Origin: DASVEG01 sp035540495
GTDB taxonomy: Bacteria > Actinomycetota > Acidimicrobiia > Acidimicrobiales > CADCTF01
NCBI GenBank assembly: GCA_035540495.1
Contig: DATLGL010000043.1
Span: forward strand, 1 to 26,481
Direction: 5' to 3'
Length of the DNA: 26,481 nucleotides
A program made the position numbers and the translations under genes. Positions 1 through 6,209 of the stretch are shown here, one piece after another (position 1 is the first letter of the stretch; each line of letters begins with the position of its first letter). The notes under the pieces are model-generated. The model had not been told where the DNA came from and searched no databases. It saw only the letters and a program-made list of their open reading frames with translations.

Positions 1-830
1 GAGCGGCAGGCGTCGACGAGGGCGGGCACGAAGCGGTGCGGGTTGGCGACGCAGACGGCGTGGTCGCCGGCGACAGGGAAGACCTGCGCGCCGGGGATGG
101 CTTCCGCCAGCTTGATCTGGCGGCTCGGATGGACGACGGAGTCCTGCATCGTGACGACGACGGACGTGGGGACGTCGACGTCGCCGATCCACTCGGCCGA
201 CGAGTACGAGCCGATGGCCCATCCGGCCTGGAGGATCGTGGCGGGATCGTGGCGGCGCAGCTCGTTCGACGCCCACGGCCCGAGCGGCGTGTTCGTCAGC
301 CGCCGCTCGAAGATCCGGTCCGCGACCTGGCGTCGCACGACGCCCGGCGTCACTCGCGCCCCGACCGACAGCCCGAGGAGCGACGCGAACATCGCCCGCT
401 CGCCCGCGCTCCGTCCGAAGTTCCGCGACGTCGCGCACAGCACCAGTCCGTCGACGCGGTGGCGGTGGCGCTTCCACATCAGCTGCGCGATCGGTCCACC
501 CATCGAGTACCCGACCGGGATGGCCCGCTCGACGCCGAAGTGATCGAGGACGGCTGCGGCGTCGTCGGCGCAGTCCTCCAACCGGAAGGGGCGCCGGCTG
601 CGGATGCCGCGCCCGTGTCCGCGGTGGTCGAGCGCGACCACGCGGAACGACCGGCTCAGCGGCTGGTACGACGGGAACCAGTTGAGGTCGGCCGTCGCCG
701 TCCAACCGTGGAGGAGGAGGACGGTCGGCGCTGCGGGTCCAGGCCCCGGCGCGACGCGGGCGAACGTCCGCCCGCGGCGGGGGAGGTCGACGAACTCGCC
801 GTGGGGAAGTCGCGGCTCGATCGGCGCCAC
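1..830 (-). CDS. alpha/beta hydrolase fold protein (3' end outside window)
   Basis: The minus strand reads openly from a GTG at 830 to the window edge, giving about 276 residues, so only the last few are probably missing. The protein has the alpha/beta-hydrolase pattern: an oxyanion-loop HGW near residue 40, the nucleophile elbow GYSMGG with Ser109, an acid candidate in MQDSVVHP, and the catalytic His257 in AGDHAV. It has no signal peptide or membrane segment, so it is probably cytoplasmic. A Ser nucleophile fits esterases, lipases or C-C hydrolases; the substrate cannot be read. The GTG start was chosen because a TATCCT -10 box lies exactly 7 nt upstream, as expected for a leaderless mRNA. 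The gene is divergent from the Kelch lipoprotein, with only 19 bp between the starts. Forward-strand open frames over this stretch are shadows. Confidence 0.85.
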   Translation of the reverse strand, partial: MAPIEPRLPHGEFVDLPRRGRTFARVAPGPGPAAPTVLLLHGWTATADLNWFPSYQPLSRSFRVVALDHRGHGRGIRSRRPFRLEDCADDAAAVLDHFGVERAIPVGYSMGGPIAQLMWKRHRHRVDGLVLCATSRNFGRSAGERAMFASLLGLSVGARVTPGVVRRQVADRIFERRLTNTPLGPWASNELRRHDPATILQAGWAIGSYSSAEWIGDVDVPTSVVVTMQDSVVHPSRQIKLAEAIPGAQVFPVAGDHAVCVANPHRFVPALVDACR

Positions 831-843
831 GAGCGGCAGGATA
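831..843 (-). promoter_or_regulatory. leaderless -10 promoter of the alpha/beta hydrolase
   Basis: On the minus strand TATCCT (838-843) is followed by 7 nt and then the GTG start at 830. This matches the TANNNT box with 6-7 nt spacing seen at leaderless actinobacterial genes. There is no Shine-Dalgarno sequence in the gap. No convincing -35 box was found. Confidence 0.5.
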
Positions 844-849
844 CGAGCC

Positions 850-1860
850 GTGCGCCGCCTACTCGTTCCGGTCGTGGCCGTCGTCGCCGTGCTCGGCGCC
901 GTTTCGGGGTGCTCGAGCACGGATGACGCGGTGCGGAAGGTCGAGCGCAGCACCGACGAAATCTCCCGGGTCGTCCGAGCGGAGCTCCCGACGCCGAGAA
1001 CGGAGGTCGCCGGCGCGGCGTTCGACGACGGCACGATCATCGTGGTCGGCGGACTCACTGCCGACGGCAAGGCGTCCGACCTCGTGCACCTCCATGACGG
1101 CGACGCCGACGAGTGGACGGAAGGCCCCCGCCTCCCCGCGCCCGTCCACCACACTCAGGTCGTCGCCGCCCGCGGCCGCGTGTACGTCGTCGGCGGGTTC
1201 GCCGCGGCGGAGGGGAACGAGTGGGTGGAGAGCGCCGCCGTCTGGAGCATCGGCCGCAACGACACCGAGTGGCGGCCAGAGCCTCCGCTCACGTCACCCC
1301 GAGGTGCCCTGGGAGCGGCGGCAACCGAGGATGGGACGATCGTCGCGTTCGGCGGCGTGTCGCGCGGCACGGTGACAGCGACGACCGAGGTGCTCCGCCC
1401 GCAAGCGACGACGTGGGAGAAGGGGCCCGACATGAGCGAGCCCCGCGAGCACTTGGCCGCGACGAACATCGATGGACGCATCTTCGCCATCGCCGGACGC
1501 GCCGGTTCGCTCGAGTCGAACAAGCGCACGGTCGAGTCGTGGGATCCCTCGGGACGGGAAGGTTCCTGGCGGCGCGAACCGCACCTGGTCGAGGCGCGCG
1601 GCGGGATCGCCGCCGCCGGACGTTGTGTCGCAGGAGGAGAGGAACCGACCGGCACGATCGGCACGATCGAGTGCCTGGGGCCGGATCGCGACGGCGGCGA
1701 ACGTGCATGGCGGACGATCACGTCGATGCGCCAGGCCCGTCATGGCCTCGCAGTGATCGCGATCGGGGATCGCCTCCACATCATCTCGGGCGGCGACAAG
1801 CCCGGCCTCTTCGTCACCGGCACGCACGAGGTCATCCTCGGCGCCAAGGCGGACGGCTAG
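850..1860 (+). CDS. Kelch-repeat lipoprotein
   Basis: The 336-residue product begins with two Arg, a hydrophobic stretch (residues 4-18) and a lipobox-like VSGC, with Cys21 as the probable lipidation site. It should therefore be exported and anchored to the outer face of the membrane. The rest holds about five Kelch-type blades, each with a pattern like VVGGF or IAFGG followed by a W-containing strand (for example VYVVGGF near residue 115 and IVAFGGV near 165), predicting a beta-propeller. Such propellers bind proteins or sugars, and some Kelch enzymes are oxidases, but no catalytic residues can be identified. The GTG at 850 was preferred over an in-frame ATG at 604 because the upstream part lies antisense to the hydrolase and the signal peptide starts exactly here; AGGA lies 8 nt upstream. 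Its stop shares the palindrome CTAG with the convergent GH15 stop. Confidence 0.8.
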   Translation: MRRLLVPVVAVVAVLGAVSGCSSTDDAVRKVERSTDEISRVVRAELPTPRTEVAGAAFDDGTIIVVGGLTADGKASDLVHLHDGDADEWTEGPRLPAPVHHTQVVAARGRVYVVGGFAAAEGNEWVESAAVWSIGRNDTEWRPEPPLTSPRGALGAAATEDGTIVAFGGVSRGTVTATTEVLRPQATTWEKGPDMSEPREHLAATNIDGRIFAIAGRAGSLESNKRTVESWDPSGREGSWRREPHLVEARGGIAAAGRCVAGGEEPTGTIGTIECLGPDRDGGERAWRTITSMRQARHGLAVIAIGDRLHIISGGDKPGLFVTGTHEVILGAKADG

Positions 1861-3608
1861 CGGGGACCTTCCTCCAAGGCGAGCGCGGCCTGCACAAGCG
1901 TCAGGTGGGAGAACGCCTGCGGCATGTTCCCCAGCCATTCGCCGGACGTGGGGTCGATCTCCTCCGGGAGCAACCCGGTCGGCGAGGCGACAGCGAGCAG
2001 CTGCTCCATCCGCTCGTGCGCCTCGTCGCAACGTCCCAACCTGGCGAGCGCCTCGACCGCCCAGAACGAGCAAGGGAGGAACGCTCCTTCCCCTGGTTCG
2101 AAGCCATCGGGGAACGAGCTGTCGTACCGGTGGACGAACGGCCCTTGACCCAACCGGCGGAGCACGCGGTCGACAGTGCGCTCAGCCCGCCATGGCTCGT
2201 CGGGCCACGGGTTGCGCCACGCGACGGTGAGCAGCGACGCGTCGACGACGTCGGCGTCGGACGGATCGGAACGCAACCCACCGTCCGCGGCCAGCGCGTG
2301 CGCCTCGAGCCACGCCAGCACCTCTCGAGCACCGACCCGCAACGCCACGGCGTCGAGGCTCAGTGGGTTCCGCCGCTGCTCCAACCGAGCGATGCGGTCG
2401 AGCGCGGCCCAGCACGCGAGCTTCGACGACACGAGATGACGCGGTTCGCATCGGATCTCCCAGATGCCCCGATCTCGCCGGCGCCATGCGTCCGTGAGCC
2501 ACTCGCCCATGCGGACGATGTCGGGCCACATCGCCTGCACGAGGCTCTCGCCGGCGAGCAACTGCTCCTCGTGGAGCACCGAGACGATGTCGGCGTAGAA
2601 GTCGAGCTGGAGGTGGTCTGCCGCGCCGTTGCCGACCCTCACCGGCTGCGACCCGCGCCACCCGGCCAGCGAGAGCTCCCGCTCGTCGGGCTCCAGCCCC
2701 GTGCCGGTGACGTCGTAAAAGGGTCGCATGGGGAACTCGGTCCAGTGGCAGACCTGCGTCATCCACGAGAGGAAGTGCTCGCCCTCGTCGGTGAGACCCG
2801 CGTCGTAGCAGGCGTCGATCGCGAGGCTGGAGTCGCGGAGCCAGGCGAAGCGGTAGTCCCAGTTGCGGTCGCCGCCGATGCGCTCCGGCAACGACGTCGT
2901 CGCAGCGGCCACCACCGTCCCCGAAGGGGCGTACGTGAGCCCCAGCAACACGAGGATCGACCGTCGAACGGCTTCCCGATAGGGACCGTCGTAGGTCAGC
3001 GGGTCGAGCCGCGTCGACCACGCAGTCTGCGTGCGGTCGAGGAGGTCGAGCGCGCGGTCGACCGACAGCGGCTCCGCCAGCGGTGACCCGTCGTCGGGCT
3101 GCACCCCGACGGTGACCACCATCCGCTCACCGGACTCGAGGCGGCGCCGCCCGGTGCGGCCGTCGGTCATCTCGCAGCCGCTTCGCACGACGATCCCGTC
3201 GAAGGCGACACCACCCGACCACGGGTGGACGTCACGCGCCTCACGCCAGCGCGCCGCCGGTTGCACCGCGACCTCTACGTCGATCGGCCCGCGGAGCGCG
3301 GTGACGATCCGCACCACCCGGCCGTCGGCGCGATGTCCGATCCCTCGCCACGGGAGGAAGTCGACGACCTCGAGCTCGCCTTCGCCCGCGGCCAGCCGGG
3401 TGCGCACCACGTTCGTGTCGACGTCGTACGACTGCGTCCCGAGCGCCGGAGGTCCGCCACTCGCCGGACGAGCAGGCCCGACTCGCAGCGCGCCCCCACG
3501 AGGATCGAGCAGTCGATAGAACGCGGCGTCGGCGTCGAAGCGCCCGGGACACCACCAGTCGATCGTCCCGTCGGCCGCTACCAGCGCAGACGTCTCACCA
3601 TCGCTCAC
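1857..3608 (-). CDS. glycoside hydrolase family 15 protein (glucoamylase/trehalase-like)
   Basis: The 583-residue protein has the bacterial GH15 layout: an N-terminal beta-sandwich (about 1-190) and an (alpha/alpha)6 barrel (about 205-575). Diagnostic motifs are GTIDWWCPGRFD near the N-terminus, GGDRNWDYRFAWLRDSS (246-261), WEIRCEPRH (383-391), where Glu384 fits the general acid, and LLPEEIDPTSGEWLGNMPQAFSH (547-569), where Glu549/550 fit the base. Actinobacterial members hydrolyse alpha-glucans or trehalose; which one cannot be decided here. There is no signal peptide, so it is intracellular. It follows greA after 56 bp and may be co-transcribed. The GTG start is uncertain: family-like sequence (HARSF before VSDGET) continues in frame upstream to the greA stop, but without ATG, GTG or TTG, so the N-terminus may be about 15-20 residues longer from a CTG. 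Confidence 0.9.
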   Translation of the reverse strand: MSDGETSALVAADGTIDWWCPGRFDADAAFYRLLDPRGGALRVGPARPASGGPPALGTQSYDVDTNVVRTRLAAGEGELEVVDFLPWRGIGHRADGRVVRIVTALRGPIDVEVAVQPAARWREARDVHPWSGGVAFDGIVVRSGCEMTDGRTGRRRLESGERMVVTVGVQPDDGSPLAEPLSVDRALDLLDRTQTAWSTRLDPLTYDGPYREAVRRSILVLLGLTYAPSGTVVAAATTSLPERIGGDRNWDYRFAWLRDSSLAIDACYDAGLTDEGEHFLSWMTQVCHWTEFPMRPFYDVTGTGLEPDERELSLAGWRGSQPVRVGNGAADHLQLDFYADIVSVLHEEQLLAGESLVQAMWPDIVRMGEWLTDAWRRRDRGIWEIRCEPRHLVSSKLACWAALDRIARLEQRRNPLSLDAVALRVGAREVLAWLEAHALAADGGLRSDPSDADVVDASLLTVAWRNPWPDEPWRAERTVDRVLRRLGQGPFVHRYDSSFPDGFEPGEGAFLPCSFWAVEALARLGRCDEAHERMEQLLAVASPTGLLPEEIDPTSGEWLGNMPQAFSHLTLVQAALALEEGPR

Positions 3609-3664
3609 GAAGCTGCGGGCGTGCAGCGGGACGGCCTCGCCGCCGCCCCAGAAGGGTGCGCGAG

Positions 3665-4135
3665 TCAGGAGATCTCGAGGATCTTGACGGTGAGCTCGCG
3701 GCCGTTCGCCTCGTAGGAGACGTCGCCGGGGCCGCTGCCCACGAGCGCTTGCCCGAGCGGCGACTCGGGAGTGACCACTTCGTCGACGTCGTCCCGACCC
3801 TTCGCTTCCTCCATCGAGCCGACGAGGTAGCGCTCTCCGCCGTCGCCGAACCCGAAGTCGAGCGTGACGAGGGAGCCGATCTTGACGACGTCGGACGGAC
3901 CTTCGTTCTCGACGATGGTGACGTCCTTGAGCATCGCCTGCAGCTGGCGGATCCGAGCCTCCATCCGGCCCTGCTCGTCCTTGGCTGCGTGGTAGTCGCC
4001 GTTCTCCGACAGGTCGCCGAGGTTGCGGGCTTCCTCGATCCTCCGAGCGATGTCGATCCGCCCGACCGTCGTGAGGTGCTCGAGCTCCGCACTGAGTCGC
4101 TCGTAGGTCTCCTGCGAGAGATGGGTCTCGGGCAT
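3665..4135 (-). CDS. greA: transcription elongation factor GreA
   Basis: The 156-residue product has the normal GreA length and two-part structure: an N-terminal antiparallel coiled coil (about 10-75, with ARNLGDLSENGDYHAAKDEQ holding the acidic tip residues) and a C-terminal FKBP-like domain (about 80-156, with ESPLGQALVG and ILEIS at the end). GreA enters the RNA polymerase secondary channel and stimulates cleavage of backtracked transcripts. The ATG at 4135 was chosen because the protein aligns from MPETHLSQETYERL and a TAGCTT -10 box sits 7 nt upstream. An in-frame extension to 4249 would run antisense through the leu leader and is rejected. The gene is divergent from the branched-chain leader peptide, with 25 bp between start codons. 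Confidence 0.95.
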   Translation of the reverse strand: MPETHLSQETYERLSAELEHLTTVGRIDIARRIEEARNLGDLSENGDYHAAKDEQGRMEARIRQLQAMLKDVTIVENEGPSDVVKIGSLVTLDFGFGDGGERYLVGSMEEAKGRDDVDEVVTPESPLGQALVGSGPGDVSYEANGRELTVKILEIS

Positions 4136-4148
4136 GGAAATCAAGCTA
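4136..4148 (-). promoter_or_regulatory. leaderless -10 promoter of greA
   Basis: Minus-strand TAGCTT (4143-4148) lies 7 nt before the greA ATG and fits TANNNT. It overlaps by 2 bp the plus-strand TATCCT that serves the leu leader, so polymerases at the two promoters should exclude each other. No good -35 box is visible. Confidence 0.5.
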
Positions 4149-4160
4149 TCCTTTGCAGCG
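4147..4160 (+). promoter_or_regulatory. -10 promoter of the leu leader transcript
   Basis: TATCCT (4147-4152) is followed by 8 nt and the leader-peptide ATG at 4161. Transcription would start at or within a few bases of the ATG, so the leader would be translated from a leaderless or nearly leaderless mRNA. It shares two bases with the opposing greA -10 box. The -35 region (about 4124-4129) is unremarkable. Confidence 0.45.
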
Positions 4161-4208
4161 ATGTCCGCCTTCACGGCCACGTCTCTGGTCGAGGTAATCA
4201 TTCCCTGA
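4161..4208 (+). CDS. branched-chain amino acid leader peptide
   Basis: A 15-codon open frame reads MSAFTATSLVEVIIP and ends at TGA (4206-4208). Five of its last seven codons are branched-chain codons (Leu, Val, Val, Ile, Ile). It lies directly before two stem-loops and the leuB-ilvE-cimA genes. This is the arrangement of ribosome-mediated attenuation known for ilv/leu operons, including ilvB leaders of Corynebacterium that are also about 15 codons long. When charged Leu/Val/Ile tRNA is scarce, the ribosome would stall at 4185-4202 and reach into the 5' arm of the first hairpin. The stop codon overlaps that hairpin by one base. Function is inferred; the codon content and position are direct observations. 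Confidence 0.8.
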   Translation: MSAFTATSLVEVIIP

Positions 4209-4233
4209 GAGCACACGCAGCCGCGTGTGCTCT
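4208..4233 (+). promoter_or_regulatory. leader hairpin overlapping the leader-peptide stop
   Basis: Arms AGAGCACACGC (4208-4218) and GCGTGTGCTCT (4223-4233) are perfect reverse complements, giving an 11-bp stem with the loop AGCC. No T-run follows, so it is not itself a terminator. A ribosome stopped at the leader stop codon, or stalled at the Ile codons just before it, would cover the 5' arm. It is the probable pause or regulatory hairpin of the attenuator. Confidence 0.75.
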
Positions 4234-4238
4234 TGTCG

Positions 4239-4270
4239 ACGCCGCCCAACAGGGCGGCGTTTCTGTTTCC
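4239..4270 (+). terminator. attenuator terminator hairpin before leuB
   Basis: Arms ACGCCGCCC (4239-4247) and GGGCGGCGT (4252-4260) form a perfect 9-bp GC-rich stem with loop AACA, followed by TTCTGTTTCC. This looks like an intrinsic terminator with an imperfect U-tract, 12 nt before the leuB start codon and just before its AGGAG. A strong alternative antiterminator pairing is not obvious: only 4-5 bp complementarities between the first hairpin region and the terminator arms were found. Confidence 0.7.
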
Positions 4271-4281
4271 CAGGAGCAGGT

Positions 4282-5283
4282 TTGAGCCACAGGATCGCAG
4301 TCATCGGAGGCGACGGGATCGGCCCCCAGATCGTCGCGGACGCCATGAAGGTCGTGCGCGCCACGGGGATCGACATCTCCGAGACCGAGTTCGACGTCGG
4401 CGCGGCCCGCTACATGAAGGACGGCTTCGTCCTCAGCGACGAGATGCTCGCCGACATCAAGAGCCATGACGCGATCCTCAAGGGCCCGCTGGGCCCGCCC
4501 GTCGGCGACACGTCGATCCCGGGCGGCACGATCGAGCGGGGCATCATCCTCCGCCTGCGGTTCGAGCTCGACCAGTACATCAACCTCCGTCCGTTCACCG
4601 CGCCCCGCGCCGACGGTTCGACGCTCGACTTCGTCGTCGTCCGCGAGAACACCGAGGGTCCGTACGCGGGAGAGGGCGGGTTCCTCCGGAAGGGCACGCC
4701 GCAGGAGATCGCGACGCAGGGAAGCGTCAACACCCGGCACGGCGTCGAGCGCTGCGTCCGGTTCGCGTTCGAGCTCGCGATGTCTCGACCCCGTCGACAT
4801 CTGACGATGGTCCACAAGACCAACGTGCTCACGTACGCCGGCGACCTCTGGAACCGGACGTTCAACGACGTCGCTCGCGAGTACCCGGACGTCACGACTG
4901 CGTACAACCACGTCGACGCGTCGACGATCTACCTGCACGACGACCCGGGTCGCTACGACGTGATCGTCACCGACAACCTCTTCGGCGACATCATCACCGA
5001 CCTCGCCGGTGCGGTGACCGGCGGTGTCGGTCTCGCGGCGAGCGCCAACCTCAATCCCGACCGCACTGCACCGTCGATGTTCGAGCCGGTGCACGGTGCA
5101 GCCCACGACGCCCTCGGTACCGACGGCGTGAACCCGACGGCGACGATCCTCGCCGCCGCGCACATGGTCGAGTTCCTCGGTGAGGCCGACGCCGGCGCTC
5201 GCATCCGCAAGGCGGTCGCCGACGTCCTCGCCACCAACCCCACGCCGAAGACCATCGGCGACCTCGTCACGGAAAGGCTGTAG
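4282..5283 (+). CDS. leuB: 3-isopropylmalate dehydrogenase
   Basis: The 333-residue protein belongs to the isocitrate/isopropylmalate dehydrogenase family. It oxidises and decarboxylates 3-isopropylmalate with NAD+ in leucine synthesis, and family members also act on beta-methylmalate in the citramalate route. Visible motifs are GGDGIGPQI near the N-terminus, RENTEGPYAG with the active-site Tyr, HKTNVL with the catalytic Lys, DNLFGDIITDLAGAVTGG with the metal-binding Asp residues, and the NAD-binding FEPVHGAAHD...NPTAT. The TTG at 4282 was chosen: AGGAG (4272-4276) lies 5 nt upstream and the protein family starts here. An in-frame GTG at 4225 lies inside the leader hairpin and is rejected. 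It is the first structural gene of the operon; ilvE follows after 5 nt. Confidence 0.93.
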   Translation: MSHRIAVIGGDGIGPQIVADAMKVVRATGIDISETEFDVGAARYMKDGFVLSDEMLADIKSHDAILKGPLGPPVGDTSIPGGTIERGIILRLRFELDQYINLRPFTAPRADGSTLDFVVVRENTEGPYAGEGGFLRKGTPQEIATQGSVNTRHGVERCVRFAFELAMSRPRRHLTMVHKTNVLTYAGDLWNRTFNDVAREYPDVTTAYNHVDASTIYLHDDPGRYDVIVTDNLFGDIITDLAGAVTGGVGLAASANLNPDRTAPSMFEPVHGAAHDALGTDGVNPTATILAAAHMVEFLGEADAGARIRKAVADVLATNPTPKTIGDLVTERL

Positions 5284-5288
5284 CGGGC

Positions 5289-6209
5289 ATGCCCCTGGAG
5301 AAGGTTTCGAAGATCTGGATGGACGGCGAGCTCGTCGACTGGGACGAGGCGAAGGTGCACGTCCTGACCCACGCGCTCCACTACGGCTTCGGTGTCTTCG
5401 AGGGCATCCGCGCGTACGAGACGGCGCGTGGCCCTGCGGTGTTCCGCCTGCGTGAGCACATCGAGCGGCTCCACAACTCGGCGCGGATCATGATGATCGA
5501 CCTGACCTACTCCGTCGACGAGCTCGTCGAGGCGGTGAAGGAGACGGTGCGGGTCAACGAGATCCCGTCGTGCTACATCCGCCCGATCGTCTACACCGGC
5601 TACGGCGAGATGGGCCTGAACCCGCTGCCGTGCCCGATCAGCACGACGATCGCGGTGTGGCCATGGGGCACCTACCTCGGCGACGAGGGCATCAAGAACG
5701 GGATCCGCCTCAAGATCAGCTCGTGGCAGCGCCACGATCCCAACGCCATCCCGCCCGCGGCGAAGGCGACCGGCATGTACATCAACTCCTCGCTCGCCAA
5801 GGTCGAGGCCCTCAAGGCCGGCTACGACGAGGCGGTGCTGCTGTCACCGCAGGGCTACGTGAGCGAGTGCACCGGCGAGAACATCTTCATCGTCAAGAAC
5901 GGCCGGATCATCACGCCGCCGGTGTCGGCGGGTGCCCTCGAAGGCATCACGCAGGACTCGGTGGCGACGATCGCCCGTGACCTCGGGATCGAGTACACGA
6001 CCGGCAACATCCTCCGCTCCGATCTGTACACGGCCGACGAGGCGTTCCTGTCGGGCACCGCAGCCGAGGTCGTACCGATCCGCTCGGTCGACGACCGTGA
6101 CCTCGGCGAGCCGGGGCCCGTCACCCGCAGGATCCAGGACACCTACTTCTCCGTGGTGAAGGGCGAGGTCGACCGCTACAAGGACTGGAACGAGTACGTC
6201 AATGCCTGA
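5289..6209 (+). CDS. ilvE: branched-chain amino acid aminotransferase
   Basis: The 306-residue protein is a class IV (fold type IV) PLP aminotransferase. It interconverts Leu, Ile and Val with their 2-oxo acids using glutamate/2-oxoglutarate. The PLP lysine is Lys159 in AKATGMY, the same number and context as in E. coli IlvE. Other family motifs are HALHYGFGVFEGIRAY (28-43), YIRPIVYTGYGEMG (96-109), SECTGENIFIVKNG and FLSGTAAEVVPI. GGAAAGG lies just upstream, across the leuB stop. It overlaps cimA by 8 nt, so the two are probably translationally coupled. It catalyses the last step for all three branched-chain amino acids and so fits an operon controlled by a Leu/Val/Ile-rich leader. Confidence 0.95.
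   Translation: MPLEKVSKIWMDGELVDWDEAKVHVLTHALHYGFGVFEGIRAYETARGPAVFRLREHIERLHNSARIMMIDLTYSVDELVEAVKETVRVNEIPSCYIRPIVYTGYGEMGLNPLPCPISTTIAVWPWGTYLGDEGIKNGIRLKISSWQRHDPNAIPPAAKATGMYINSSLAKVEALKAGYDEAVLLSPQGYVSECTGENIFIVKNGRIITPPVSAGALEGITQDSVATIARDLGIEYTTGNILRSDLYTADEAFLSGTAAEVVPIRSVDDRDLGEPGPVTRRIQDTYFSVVKGEVDRYKDWNEYVNA

Noticed and set aside
1..840. The same 10-mer (gagcggcagg) at 1-10 and 831-840 as a direct repeat flanking the hydrolase gene
   Set aside because: A single 10-base match in GC-rich coding DNA is expected by chance and no mobile-element features accompany it.
604..849. Upstream ATG start for the Kelch lipoprotein
   Set aside because: It would place 82 residues antisense to the hydrolase before a well-formed lipoprotein signal peptide that starts at GTG 850.
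36..926. Long forward-strand open frames over the first 900 bases
   Set aside because: They are Arg/Asp-rich antisense shadows of the minus-strand alpha/beta hydrolase, which shows a proper nucleophile elbow and catalytic His.
4225..4281. GTG start giving leuB 19 extra residues
   Set aside because: The GTG lies in the 3' arm of the leader hairpin and the extension crosses the terminator stem; TTG 4282 has AGGAG 5 nt upstream and matches the family N-terminus.
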